Assembly: GCA_032017425.1 (NCBI GenBank)
Contig: DALZPW010000007.1
Length of the DNA: 64,000 nt
DNA from: Faucicola tetraodonis
GTDB lineage: Bacteria; Pseudomonadota; Gammaproteobacteria; Pseudomonadales; Moraxellaceae
Direction: 5' to 3' (one strand)
In this document: piece after piece, positions 11,258-19,982 of the stretch
How positions within the stretch are numbered: position 1 is the stretch's first letter
Layout of the letters: every line of letters begins with the position of its first letter
Notes under the pieces: generated by a model
Databases searched by the model: none
The model's input: only the letters and a program-made list of their open reading frames with translations
Told to the model about the DNA's origin: nothing
Translations under genes and position numbers: made by a program

Positions 11258-13042
11258 CTAACGGTCAACGTCTGCCATAACAACGTCAATTGACGCTAGA
11301 TAAATAATTAAGTCAGAAACCAAGCTACCATTAATGACTGACGGCATTTGCTGTAAGTGCGCAAAGGTCGGTGTACGAATACGGGTACGGTAACTCATGG
11401 TTGAGCGATCAGACGTAATATAATAGTTGGTAATGCCTTTCACCGCTTCCACCATAAAGGAGGACTCGCCTTCTGGCATAACAGGACCCCACGATACTGA
11501 GATAAAGTGGTTAATCAAAGTTTCAATGTCATTTAAGGTGCGGTCTTTGGGTGGTGGGACAGCCAGTGGGTGATCGGCTTTGTATGCGCCCATTGGCATG
11601 TTGTTGAGACATTGCTCAATGATACGCAGTGACTGACGAATCTCTTCAATTTTGACCAAACAGCGGTCATACGCATCGCCATTAAACTCAATTGGCACTT
11701 CAAAATCAAAATTTTCATAGCCAAGATAAGGACGCGCTTTACGCACATCGTAAGGGATACCCGTGGCACGAAGTCCATGACCTGATACGCCCCAAGCAAG
11801 GGCAGATTTAGCATCATATTGGGCAACGTTTTGGGTACGCAGTTGTAGTACCTTGTTTTTCATGGTGGCTTTGACGTATTCATCGATACGTTTTGGCATC
11901 CAATCTAAGAATTCACGAACCAGTTTGTGCCAGCCATTTGGCAAGTCCATCGCGGTACCGCCGATACGAAACCATGCTGGGTGCATACGATAGCCGGTTA
12001 CCGCTTCAATCACATCATACGCTTTTTGACGGTCGGCGAACATATAAAATACTGGCGTCATACCGCCTGCATCCTGAATGAAGGTGCCCCAGTACAGCAA
12101 ATTATTGGTGATACGGAAGAACTCACTCATCATGATACGAATGGTATTCGCGCGATCTGGTACCGTAATACCTGCCAATTTTTCCACTGACATGAGGTAC
12201 GGTAATTCATTCATCACCCCGCCAAGATAATCGATACGGTCAGTGTAAGGAATAAATGAATGCCACGTTTGGCGTTCAGCGATTTTTTCAGCGCCGCGAT
12301 GGTGATAACCAATGTCTGGGATACAGTCAATGACTTCCTCGCCATCTAGCTGAAGCACAACGCGAAATGCACCGTGCGCAGAAGGGTGGTTAGGACCCAA
12401 GTTTAGGAACATAAAGTCTTCGTCACGGCCACTACGTTTCATGCCCCACTCTTCTGGAACAAATCGTAAGTTCTCCTGCTCAAACATCTGCTTGCCTTTA
12501 TCGAGATAATAAGGCGGCACTTCAGTCGCACGAGAGGCGTATTCTTTACGCAGTGGATGACCTTCCCAGTATTTTGGCAATAAAATACGGGTTAAATGTG
12601 GGTGACCATCAAAGGTAATACCAAACATATCCCACGCTTCGCGCTCATACCAGTTGGCATTCGGCCAAATACGGGTTGCCGTAGGGATTTGTAAATCAGC
12701 TTCTTTGAGCGCCACTTTGATACGGATATCCGTGTTGCGTTCTAATGACATTAGATGATAGAACACAGTGAAATCACTGTCAGGTAAGGCATTGCCATCC
12801 CTGTCTTTACGATGTTGGCGTAAGCGCTCATCAATCGCTGAAATATCCAGTAACATCACGTAAGGCTGTGGCAAGGTGCGAAGGTACAGGAGTACTTCGA
12901 TGACCTGTTCACGGCTGACCCAAATAGTGGGAAAAGCGTCAAAGGTTTTTTGTACAACAAACTGCCCCTCAAACTTGCGATTTAATTCTGCAATCACTGC
13001 TGGGACATCAGTTTGTGCTTGATTATCAGTTACCGTTACCAT
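11258..13042 (-). CDS. nuoCD: NADH-quinone oxidoreductase fused subunits C and D
   Basis: This fused subunit forms the quinone-reducing end of the peripheral arm. The first 190 residues are NuoC-like ([25 protein letters not shown]), the remainder NuoD-like with [25 protein letters not shown] (quinone-site His) and the C-terminal [25 protein letters not shown] ending. The C-D fusion is the standard form in gammaproteobacteria. An ATG six codons upstream is possible, but the one used here has GAGGAAA before it, whereas the upstream one has no binding site. Confidence 0.96.
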   Translation of the reverse strand: MVTVTDNQAQTDVPAVIAELNRKFEGQFVVQKTFDAFPTIWVSREQVIEVLLYLRTLPQPYVMLLDISAIDERLRQHRKDRDGNALPDSDFTVFYHLMSLERNTDIRIKVALKEADLQIPTATRIWPNANWYEREAWDMFGITFDGHPHLTRILLPKYWEGHPLRKEYASRATEVPPYYLDKGKQMFEQENLRFVPEEWGMKRSGRDEDFMFLNLGPNHPSAHGAFRVVLQLDGEEVIDCIPDIGYHHRGAEKIAERQTWHSFIPYTDRIDYLGGVMNELPYLMSVEKLAGITVPDRANTIRIMMSEFFRITNNLLYWGTFIQDAGGMTPVFYMFADRQKAYDVIEAVTGYRMHPAWFRIGGTAMDLPNGWHKLVREFLDWMPKRIDEYVKATMKNKVLQLRTQNVAQYDAKSALAWGVSGHGLRATGIPYDVRKARPYLGYENFDFEVPIEFNGDAYDRCLVKIEEIRQSLRIIEQCLNNMPMGAYKADHPLAVPPPKDRTLNDIETLINHFISVSWGPVMPEGESSFMVEAVKGITNYYITSDRSTMSYRTRIRTPTFAHLQQMPSVINGSLVSDLIIYLASIDVVMADVDR

Positions 13043-13162
13043 GAGTGGCACTTTCCTCATTCACAATTATTAAGAAGGTAGTGGAATACCTTTTTTGTTT
13101 TGAACGCAATTCGATAAGCTTTTACTTAGCGAAAATTCATCCTAAATCCATCCAGAGACTTA

Positions 13163-13213
13163 CTCTAGCATTAATCAATCTCTAGCATTAATCAATCTCT
13201 ATCATTAATCAAT
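13163..13213. repeat. three 17-bp tandem repeats at the nuoB 3' end
   Basis: The 17-bp unit ctctagcattaatcaat occurs at 13163-13179 and 13180-13196, and with one change (g to t) at 13197-13213. The third unit contains the nuoB stop codon (complement at 13205-13207) and its last codons. The other two are therefore exact extra copies of the gene's 3' end placed downstream in the nuoB-nuoCD gap. Confidence 0.95.
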
Positions 13214-13867
13214 GTTATCTGGGCTGCGTAGATTTTTGACCGCGATGCGCTCGGCTTGTTTACGGTCACGTTCTGGCTGCATGACAGGTTGGTAGATACC
13301 TTGGTCATTGACATGAATACCGAGTGGACGACGTTCTTTAGTAATCGATTCTTGCAGCAGCATGATGGCTTGAATCAAAGCTTCTGGACGGGGTGGGCAA
13401 CCAGGGATATACACATCGACAGGAATGATTTTATCAACGCCTTGCACCACTGAATACACATCGTACATGCCGCCTGAGTTAGCACAGGCACCCATTGAAA
13501 TGACCCATTTAGGCTCAAGCATTTGCTCGTAGAGACGCTGAATAACAGGCGCCATTTTCATAAAGCAAGTACCTGCCACAATCATCACGTCAGCTTGGCG
13601 CGGTGACGCACGAATAACCTCAGCGCCAAAGCGCGACAAGTCATGCACGCCTGTCAATGTCGTTGCGTACTCCACATAGCAGCACGAGGTGCCAAAGTTA
13701 AATGGCCACAATGAATGCTTACGACCCCAGTTTGCAAGGCTATGGGTCAAATCTTCTAATCGCGTCATGACGACGTTTTTATTGACTTCCTCTTCGTCAA
13801 TAATTTGACGAGTTTGGTCTGGAAATCTGTCGGCATCTGGATTGGCTTTGGTTAATGTATATTTCAT
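13205..13867 (-). CDS. nuoB: NADH-quinone oxidoreductase subunit B (cluster N2)
   Basis: NuoB holds the terminal [4Fe-4S] cluster N2 that reduces quinone. The typical [10 protein letters not shown] (adjacent Cys pair, about residues 61-70), [10 protein letters not shown] and [13 protein letters not shown] motifs are present, giving the four ligands. The 220-residue length equals E. coli NuoB. It follows nuoA after 93 bp and is separated from nuoCD by 162 bp, an unusually wide gap for this operon, in which the tandem repeats lie. Confidence 0.97.
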   Translation of the reverse strand: MKYTLTKANPDADRFPDQTRQIIDEEEVNKNVVMTRLEDLTHSLANWGRKHSLWPFNFGTSCCYVEYATTLTGVHDLSRFGAEVIRASPRQADVMIVAGTCFMKMAPVIQRLYEQMLEPKWVISMGACANSGGMYDVYSVVQGVDKIIPVDVYIPGCPPRPEALIQAIMLLQESITKERRPLGIHVNDQGIYQPVMQPERDRKQAERIAVKNLRSPDNID

Positions 13868-13960
13868 AATGCTCGATCACCTTGATTCTTAAAGCAGGAT
13901 TTCGCTCTATGTCACTACAAATGCAAAAGACCTTGCAACATAGATTGCAAAGTCGGGTTA

Positions 13961-14494
13961 TTATTTTACCGCGTTATTGTTTGGGTTTTGGTTCATTGCG
14001 CCAGACAACTGGGCAGGGATTTTACCAGTAGGGTCAATTTCTAACTCTTCAACACCATTAAAGCGGGTAATATCCGCCAGATTAAAGCCCGCAGGCGCAG
14101 CAGCCAAACGCTTTGGTTTTGGCTTTTTGTCTGCAGGTGACCAGTTAAGTGCCCCTAGTTTGAGCAGATAATATAGACCGATTAACAGCTCTACCACAAA
14201 CAGCACAACGGTCCAAAATCCTAACCAACCTGCTTCTTTGACCGATACCGCATAGGTATATAGGTATAATGCTTCTAAGTCAAAGATAACAAAGAAAATA
14301 GCGACGATATAGAATTTTGCAGATAAACGGATTCTGGCAGAACCAACACTGACCACACCCGACTCGAAATTCTCTTGCTTTTGAAAGCCTTTAGAAGTAC
14401 CACCTAACAATCTTGGTACAACAAGCATGAAAATACAAAGTCCTATGGCTGCCAAAATAAATACAATTGCAGACCAATCAATGACTGGAATCAT
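13961..14494 (-). CDS. nuoA: NADH-quinone oxidoreductase subunit A
   Basis: NuoA is a three-helix membrane subunit beside the quinone chamber. The loop after helix 1 (KQENFESGVVSVGSARIRLS) holds the conserved ExG motif, followed by FYIVAIFFVIFDLEALYLY with the conserved Asp-Glu. The ATG at 14494 is chosen because GGAGT lies 7 nt upstream; the further upstream ATG has no such site. Length is 177 residues, with a polar tail of about 45 residues beyond the third helix. It is the first gene of the nuo operon. Confidence 0.95.
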   Translation of the reverse strand: MIPVIDWSAIVFILAAIGLCIFMLVVPRLLGGTSKGFQKQENFESGVVSVGSARIRLSAKFYIVAIFFVIFDLEALYLYTYAVSVKEAGWLGFWTVVLFVVELLIGLYYLLKLGALNWSPADKKPKPKRLAAAPAGFNLADITRFNGVEELEIDPTGKIPAQLSGAMNQNPNNNAVK

Positions 14495-14944
14495 GAGGAT
14501 ACTCCTGGGCAATACGACTAACCGTTACGTGGGTTAAGCAATTCAAGTTGGGACGATATTTTTGATACTTCCACCAAGCCCGTCTGGCTCAAGCGCAATA
14601 TCACAAAGACGATGGCAGATAACTTCTTAAGAACTATTTTCCTTAAGATTACCTCGTACCAGCTAACAAGCTGCCCCGCTGCACATCCATTGACCATTAT
14701 TGTAATCGGTGAGTGATTGGCTAGTTACTAAACAGGCTAGTCAAATATATTGCTAAAACCACGATGAAAACCTAATATAAAGTAGCATTACATCACTTTA
14801 TAAAAATGCGTATTTTAACAAAAGTAACTATATATTGCTGTTAACTGGCTAAAACACGGATAGTTTACTCATTTTATGTAAAAAATGCTAGTAGCAGGGT
14901 TCAATCTTCCGTTAATTAACCGTTAATTAAATAGCAACACTTTA
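14495..14944. other. intergenic region upstream of the nuo operon
   Basis: This AT-rich stretch between nuoA and the lolA terminator must contain the nuo promoter on the minus strand. Several TATAAT-like hexamers occur around 14750-14850, but I could not pick one pair with good spacing. I see no convincing gene in it. Confidence 0.5.
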
Positions 14945-14973
14945 GCAAAAAAACCCTGCCATAAGCAGGGTTT
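14945..14973 (-). terminator. rho-independent terminator of lolA
   Basis: Perfect 9-bp stem aaaccctgc (14951-14959) with gcagggttt (14965-14973) around a 5-nt loop, followed on the minus strand by a T run (14953-14947). It lies about 50 bp after the lolA stop. Confidence 0.9.
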
Positions 14974-15022
14974 ATCAGCCAAAAATCATTTAAATAATTC
15001 ATTGAATGAAATAGTTAAATAC

Positions 15023-15712
15023 TTATTGGTTAATCACATCCACGCCTTTAGGTGGCGTGAAGCTAAATTGATTACTGGCAATTGACGTATTGCGTTTCAC
15101 ATCTGAGAATCGAATACTGGTGGTTTGTCCCAAATTATCATTTAATACCATCATAACAGGATTACCGCTGTTAAAAGCGATACCTAAACTTTTAAAGTTG
15201 GCATTGCCACTTTTTGGATACAGCACATAATAGTTTTTTGAGGCAATCGGCTGGGTCACATTAAAACTATTGGCGATTTTGCTGGGATCACCTGACAAAA
15301 TCAGTGCTGGGGTATCCCCTACTTGATTGCTCACGCTTTGCTTGGTCGCTTGATTTAAGTCTTTATCGTACACCCAAAGCGTATTGCCATTGGCAACAAT
15401 CAGTTGCGATGCCGTACCATCAATCTGCCAACGAAACTGGTTTGGGCGTTGCACCGCCATAGTACCTGAGAAATTTCTTGATGCTTTACTTAAGCCCTTG
15501 CCGCCTGTGCCAGAGGTGGTTTGACTAAAATTGGCGGTCATGCTTTTGACATTTTTAAGTAAGTTATTTAAGTTTGTTGCCGCGCTTGCTGAGTTGGCGA
15601 CAGCGGCATTGGCTGATTGCATGGCGACTGTCATCGGCATGCTAGTAATCAATAGTGCTGATAATGTACCGGTGGCTAATTTATTGATAATTTTATTAGT
15701 AGATGTTGTCAT
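15023..15712 (-). CDS. lolA: outer-membrane lipoprotein carrier protein LolA
   Basis: LolA is the periplasmic chaperone that carries lipoproteins from the LolCDE complex to LolB at the outer membrane. The 229-residue protein has an N-terminal signal peptide (about residues 1-37, ending SANAA) and the LolA core: NFSQTTSG, FSGTMAVQRPNQFRWQID, LWVYDKDLNQAT and a C-terminal FSFTPPKGVDVI. The ATG at 15712 has AGGA seven bases upstream and is preferred over one six codons earlier. The gene is monocistronic, with its own terminator. Confidence 0.93.
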   Translation of the reverse strand: MTTSTNKIINKLATGTLSALLITSMPMTVAMQSANAAVANSASAATNLNNLLKNVKSMTANFSQTTSGTGGKGLSKASRNFSGTMAVQRPNQFRWQIDGTASQLIVANGNTLWVYDKDLNQATKQSVSNQVGDTPALILSGDPSKIANSFNVTQPIASKNYYVLYPKSGNANFKSLGIAFNSGNPVMMVLNDNLGQTTSIRFSDVKRNTSIASNQFSFTPPKGVDVINQ

Positions 15713-16028
15713 GGTAGGTTCCTCATTCAATAAAAATTGTTAAAAGTTTAGAAAAAGTATTCAAAAATAATATCAGCCCAACAGGCTAATCAATCAATTA
15801 AAAATTAACCAATTAAAAATTAACAAGTTAAGCTAAATTCGCTGACAGATATTGTCGCTAAATTTTTCTTACCCAACTAGACGCCCCATGCAATGATTGT
15901 TGTTTAAGTTGTAACAAATGTAACAATAGCTGAGTGATAAGAAAGAAAGTTTTGACTAGATAATAACTAACCAGTGCCAAGCCATTCAAGACTATCCAAA
16001 ACCCGTTAAGACGCTTGGCTATAAGCAA
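15713..16028. other. intergenic region between rpmA terminator and lolA
   Basis: An AT-rich gap with short direct repeats of aattaaaaattaac around 15795-15825. A 63-codon hydrophobic minus-strand frame at 15858-16049 is considered spurious because its start lies inside the rpmA terminator hairpin. The lolA promoter is expected here on the minus strand but was not located. Confidence 0.5.
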
Positions 16029-16060
16029 TAAAAAACCCAATAAGTGCAACTTATTGGGTT
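16029..16060 (-). terminator. rho-independent terminator of rplU-rpmA
   Basis: Perfect 11-bp stem aacccaataag (16034-16044) and cttattgggtt (16050-16060), 5-nt loop, with a T run on the minus strand (16035-16029). It lies 27 bp after the rpmA stop. Confidence 0.92.
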
Positions 16061-16086
16061 GATTTGTTTAACAACAAGCTGAGTGA

Positions 16087-16350
16087 TTATTCAGCTGCGC
16101 CTTCAACAAATACGTAGCGACGATTGAATTTACCTTTAACAGCAAATTTTACCACGCCGTCAGTTAAAGCAAATAATGTATGGTCACGACCCATACCTAC
16201 ACCTTCACCTGCGTGAAATTCTGTACCACGTTGACGTACAATGATGTTACCAGCAACAACTTGTTGACCGCCAAAGATTTTTACGCCAAGCATTTTTGGG
16301 TTTGAATCACGACCGTTACGGGTAGAACCTGCGGCTTTTTTATGTGCCAT
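16087..16350 (-). CDS. rpmA: 50S ribosomal protein L27
   Basis: L27 reaches the peptidyl-transferase centre with its N-terminal tail. The 87-residue sequence begins [19 protein letters not shown] and continues [20 protein letters not shown], both family hallmarks. The gene follows rplU by 40 bp and is ended by a strong terminator, so the pair forms a two-gene operon as in most bacteria. Confidence 0.98.
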   Translation of the reverse strand: MAHKKAAGSTRNGRDSNPKMLGVKIFGGQQVVAGNIIVRQRGTEFHAGEGVGMGRDHTLFALTDGVVKFAVKGKFNRRYVFVEGAAE

Positions 16351-16390
16351 GTCGATGTCTCCTAGAGATTAATGTGTTTGAAATAGTCAA

Positions 16391-16702
16391 TTAAGCAGTG
16401 ATTGCTTTGATTTTTAACAAAGTATACCATTGACGGTGACCTTGTTCTTTATGGTAGTGTTTACGACGTCTGTGTTTTACAATACGTACTTTTTCGCCAC
16501 GACCATGTTCTACTACTTCAGCTTCGACCACTGCACCGGCAACCACAGGTTGACCAATTTTGATATCGCTGCCATCAACGACCATTAAAACGTCTTCAAT
16601 TTTGATGGTATCGCCTTTTTCAGCTTTTAGCAATTCAACTTTTAAAAATTCATCTTGAACGACGCGATGTTGTTTACCACCACTTTTGATTACTGCATAC
16701 AT
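16391..16702 (-). CDS. rplU: 50S ribosomal protein L21
   Basis: L21 binds 23S rRNA early in assembly. The sequence [14 protein letters not shown] at the start and the C-terminal [20 protein letters not shown] are diagnostic. The ATG at 16702 with GGAG eight bases upstream gives 103 residues, the standard length; a longer in-frame start 17 codons upstream has no support and would overlap the promoter leader. Confidence 0.98.
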   Translation of the reverse strand: MYAVIKSGGKQHRVVQDEFLKVELLKAEKGDTIKIEDVLMVVDGSDIKIGQPVVAGAVVEAEVVEHGRGEKVRIVKHRRRKHYHKEQGHRQWYTLLKIKAITA

Positions 16703-16789
16703 CTTGGTTGCTCCAATAAACCCGTACACCGTGGCTACCAAGGGCGATAACACTTCTACGACGGATACACAGGGAAATATAAGGTCGCG

Positions 16790-16818
16790 ATTTTAACGTT
16801 TCTAGTGGTTAAAATCAA
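16790..16818 (-). promoter_or_regulatory. candidate sigma-70 promoter of rplU-rpmA
   Basis: On the minus strand a -35 TTGATT (16818-16813) and -10 TAAAAT (16795-16790) are separated by exactly 17 bp, about 90 bp before the rplU start codon. Confidence 0.6.
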
Positions 16819-16927
16819 GTAAAACTTCACAGATGCGGGGTCGATTTTGGCTGATAAATTATTGCGCATTTCTCAACACAATGGATGCTGAGTAATACAA
16901 GTCGCCAATAAAAATACACAGCAATAA

Positions 16928-16957
16928 CTTACACAAAAAACGGCAGTATGGTATGAT
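16928..16957 (+). promoter_or_regulatory. candidate promoter of the polyprenyl synthase gene
   Basis: A -10 TATGAT (16952-16957) is preceded 18 bp upstream by CTTACA (16928-16933), a four-of-six match to the -35 consensus. It is about 60 bp before the coding start and divergent from the rplU promoter. Confidence 0.45.
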
Positions 16958-17019
16958 TTTGCCGACCTTCACCCCAAGCCAAATTTCACGAATTTTCACT
17001 CCAAGCTTTGAGCCAACCT

Positions 17020-18063
17020 ATGCTAGACAATCAACAATTAAATCCTACATCCACTGCTATCAATGCGGTTACCAAAGACAGTAACAGCACGCCTGTCACC
17101 TATCAGCAGATTCAATCTATTATCGCTGACGATTTCGAGATTATGGATAAGCAGGTGTATGGCAGTCTAAGCTCAAAAGTCAAACTGGTCATGTCGGTGA
17201 GTCAGCATGTCATCAACGCAGGTGGCAAGCGTATGCGCCCACTGATTTCGCTACTTTGCTCACGTATTTGTAACGATCAGCCCTCACAAGCTGCCATGCA
17301 TTTGGGCGCAATCACTGAAATGCTGCATACCGCAACGTTAGTACATGATGATGTGATTGATGCGTCAGGTATGCGCCGTGGTAAGCCGACCGCGAATGCA
17401 ACGTGGGATAATGCAACGGCTGTATTGGTCGGTGACTATCTGATTGCCCGTTCATTTAATCTTTTGGTGGGTTTTGGCTCGTTGCCGTTATTGCAGTTAT
17501 TCTCAGATGGCACTTGTGATATCGCTGAAGGGGAAGTATTGCAGCTACAACATCAGCATGACCCCAAAGCCACCGAAGCCGATTATATGAAAATCATTGA
17601 CGGTAAAACCTCTCGGCTATTTATGATGGCAAGTCAAGGCGTGGCTATTTTGGAAAATCGCCCCGAATACAATGATGCCTTCGCGATATTTGGTCAGCAT
17701 TTTGGTAATGCCTTCCAAATCATTGATGACGTGCTCGATTTTGTCGGTGATAGTGAGGTGCTCGGCAAAAACGTGGGTGATGACATTGCTGAAGGCAAGC
17801 CCACCTTGCCGCTGATTAAAGCGCTTGAAATGACCACGGGTGATACGCATGAAAAATTGCGGATTGCTATTCAGACAGGGGAAGTGCAAGACACGGGTGA
17901 AATTATTGAGATTGTCAAAAACAGCGGCGCACTGGCGTACTGCCGTGACAAAGCGATGCAAGAAAGCGAAATTGCTAGACAAGCCGTACTGACCTTACCT
18001 GATTCACAATACCGCCAAGGTTTACTCGATTTGATGACGCTTGCCAGCCAAAGGTTATATTAA
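17020..18063 (+). CDS. ispB: all-trans polyprenyl (octaprenyl-type) diphosphate synthase
   Basis: This enzyme extends farnesyl diphosphate with isopentenyl diphosphate to make the side chain of ubiquinone. Both aspartate-rich motifs are visible: LVHDDVIDASGMRRGKPTAN (first DDxxD, about residue 110) and QIIDDVLDFVGD (second, about residue 235), with GGKRMRP near the N-terminus binding the diphosphate. The chain length is not determined by what I can see. The ATG at 17020 is taken as start; a TTG four codons upstream is possible, and neither has a clear ribosome binding site. Its position divergent from rplU is common in gammaproteobacteria. Confidence 0.92.
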   Translation: MLDNQQLNPTSTAINAVTKDSNSTPVTYQQIQSIIADDFEIMDKQVYGSLSSKVKLVMSVSQHVINAGGKRMRPLISLLCSRICNDQPSQAAMHLGAITEMLHTATLVHDDVIDASGMRRGKPTANATWDNATAVLVGDYLIARSFNLLVGFGSLPLLQLFSDGTCDIAEGEVLQLQHQHDPKATEADYMKIIDGKTSRLFMMASQGVAILENRPEYNDAFAIFGQHFGNAFQIIDDVLDFVGDSEVLGKNVGDDIAEGKPTLPLIKALEMTTGDTHEKLRIAIQTGEVQDTGEIIEIVKNSGALAYCRDKAMQESEIARQAVLTLPDSQYRQGLLDLMTLASQRLY

Positions 18064-18120
18064 CGTCATTAATCATTCATAAACCTTTGCTAAATTGAGG
18101 CGAAAAATCCCAAATTTGCC

Positions 18121-19101
18121 ATGACTGACCACCCAATTAAATTTAAGCCTTCCAAACACGCGGATTTTATGCAAGCCGCCAAGGTGCATACCCCAAAGTA
18201 TAAATTCTACGTTGAAGTCGGTGGTGACCCTACCCACCCTACCATCGTACTGATTATGGGGCTAGGCGCGCAAAGCCTGGTATGGCCCAATGAATTTTGC
18301 TATGCATTAATCAATGCTGGATTTCGGGTCGTACGATTTGACAATCGCGACATTGGCAAATCCAGCAAGCTGAAGCACAAAAAACTGACTCCCGCTCATG
18401 ATTCGCCCATTTATAAAGCCAAATTGCTAGGCAGATTCGGACTGGGTTTACCGCTTAAAAACCTGCAAACACCGTATGATTTGTACGACATGGCAGAAGA
18501 TGCCTATCAACTGCTCAAAATGTTGGGCATCAAAAAATACTTTGTGATTGGTCAATCGATGGGCGGTATGATTGCGCAAATCATGGCAGTGCGTTATCCA
18601 CACCAAGTAGAAAAATTGGGACTATTATCCACCAGTAACAATCGACCCTTTTCGCGCCCACCCGCCATTGAAGCCATCAAGGCCTTTACCCAGCCACTAC
18701 CCAAAAGCCAAGATGCTGACGCATTGACCCAGCAGTTCGTGCAAACCATCAAGACCATCGCCAGCCCCGATTACTTTGATGAACAAGCGGCGCTGAGCAA
18801 AGCTAAAAAACTGTTTAAACGGCGTTTTTACCCAAAAGGTACGCAGCGGCAGTTACTGGCGATTTTGGCGACGGGGTCACTGGTCGATCTTGACAAACAA
18901 ATCCACCAGCCCACCCTCATCATCCATGGCAAACAAGACAAACTCATTCCATTTAGTCATGCCTATTCGCTTGCCAAGCACATTGCGCACAGTCAATTGA
19001 TACTCATTGATGAGCTCGGTCACGATATGCCACTTGCCCTGACAGAACAACTGGCAAGCCAGTTTATCGCGCATTTTAGTTACAATGCGCCAATCAATTG
19101 A
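18121..19101 (+). CDS. alpha/beta-fold hydrolase
   Basis: A cytoplasmic esterase/hydrolase-type protein of 326 residues. The nucleophile elbow GQSMGG (Ser146), the oxyanion-region strand IVLIMGLGAQ, a strand ending RFDNRDIGKSS, the acid region HGKQDKLIPF and the catalytic His in LGHDMP are all visible. No signal peptide is seen. The RFDNRDxGxS pattern is typical of hydrolases annotated as aclacinomycin methylesterase-like, but the substrate cannot be named. It follows the ispB-type gene by 57 bp and converges on the TetR gene, whose stop lies 15 bp away. Confidence 0.85.
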   Translation: MTDHPIKFKPSKHADFMQAAKVHTPKYKFYVEVGGDPTHPTIVLIMGLGAQSLVWPNEFCYALINAGFRVVRFDNRDIGKSSKLKHKKLTPAHDSPIYKAKLLGRFGLGLPLKNLQTPYDLYDMAEDAYQLLKMLGIKKYFVIGQSMGGMIAQIMAVRYPHQVEKLGLLSTSNNRPFSRPPAIEAIKAFTQPLPKSQDADALTQQFVQTIKTIASPDYFDEQAALSKAKKLFKRRFYPKGTQRQLLAILATGSLVDLDKQIHQPTLIIHGKQDKLIPFSHAYSLAKHIAHSQLILIDELGHDMPLALTEQLASQFIAHFSYNAPIN

Positions 19102-19115
19102 TTGTGATGCGAAAA

Positions 19116-19694
19116 TTAACTCATTGTGATGATAAGCATTTGCTCCCAGCCAACCTTTAAATCGGCTGGGATTGGCAAATCTTTTTCAAAATAGTATTTA
19201 AAACTTGCCATAAAGATAGTTGCCATCATGGTGGCTTGGTAATCAATCGCCTCCGCCGTTAAATAATCTGTCGCCTTTTGTTTTTTAGCCAGTTCAATAA
19301 AGTTTTGTTTACCCATCAAAAACATATCATGATAAAGATTGTGGTGTTGGGTGCGGATTTTCCACAGGGCAAGCATCTGTTGGCGGCGTTCAAACAGCTT
19401 TTGTGAATGATTTTCCATAATCATTTGTAGCATTTGACTATCGGCATTGAGCCTGTCCTGAAATAGCTGGCTGACTTCCTGCTTGAAATCATCAATCATC
19501 TGCCCAGCCAAATCACCCTTACCACTGTAATATTTATAAAAAGTAGCACGATTGACTTTGGCGCGCTCCAAAATTGCTTGGATAGCAATATCGTTGTAAT
19601 CCTGCTCGGACAACAATATAATAAAGGCTTCACGGATGGCTTTATGGGTTTTGACAACACGTAAATCAGGTGACTTGTTACGACTTAAAGTCAT
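19116..19694 (-). CDS. TetR/AcrR family transcriptional regulator
   Basis: A 192-residue regulator with the N-terminal TetR helix-turn-helix: KTHKAIREAFIILLSEQDY, then IAIQAILERAKVNRATFYKYY and the following helix (about residues 15-62). The C-terminal half is a ligand-binding helical domain with no recognisable specificity. The gene is divergent from the RND efflux operon with 288 bp between, which suggests it represses that operon and itself, as AcrR-type regulators do; this is inference from context. Confidence 0.9.
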   Translation of the reverse strand: MTLSRNKSPDLRVVKTHKAIREAFIILLSEQDYNDIAIQAILERAKVNRATFYKYYSGKGDLAGQMIDDFKQEVSQLFQDRLNADSQMLQMIMENHSQKLFERRQQMLALWKIRTQHHNLYHDMFLMGKQNFIELAKKQKATDYLTAEAIDYQATMMATIFMASFKYYFEKDLPIPADLKVGWEQMLIITMS

Positions 19695-19881
19695 GGGGAA
19701 ATGTTTCCTTATTAAAAAAATCTATCAATGGCTTTGAAATTTTAAAATTTTTATGTATACAAATAGCTAAAAATTGTTGCTTAAACACTTAATTTGTTTA
19801 ATATTGTTGGTTTCCCAATTGGAGATTTTTTTTTAAAATAACCGCTGCCGATCACTAGGTAGTAATTTAGCTATCCTTTAG

Positions 19882-19911
19882 TTATCGTAAAGTTTTGTGT
19901 CTTATCGTAAA
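19882..19911. repeat. direct repeat in the TetR-efflux promoter region
   Basis: The decamer ttatcgtaaa occurs at 19882-19891 and again at 19902-19911. The start-to-start distance is 20 bp, about two helical turns, as expected for two sites bound on the same face of the DNA. Confidence 0.7.
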
Positions 19912-19914
19912 TAT

Positions 19915-19932
19915 TGCGACAACAATGTCGCA
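19915..19932. promoter_or_regulatory. candidate operator palindrome before the efflux operon
   Basis: A perfect inverted repeat tgcgaca-acaa-tgtcgca lies 51-68 bp upstream of the adaptor start codon. Its size (7-bp arms, 4-bp spacer) fits a TetR-family operator; the neighbouring divergent regulator is the natural candidate. Confidence 0.55.
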
Positions 19933-19982
19933 TTTATTTTATAATATTTTTTCAAAGATTCCCTATTTTTTATGAGGTTGGT

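Noticed and set aside
13163..13213. CRISPR-like array
   Set aside because: The repeats are directly adjacent without spacers and only three copies; no cas genes are present. The same applies to the repeats at 47354 and 53790.
15858..16049. 63-codon hydrophobic minus-strand frame between rpmA and lolA
   Set aside because: Its start codon lies inside the loop of the rpmA terminator, it has no ribosome binding site, and the hydrophobicity reflects the AT-rich base composition.
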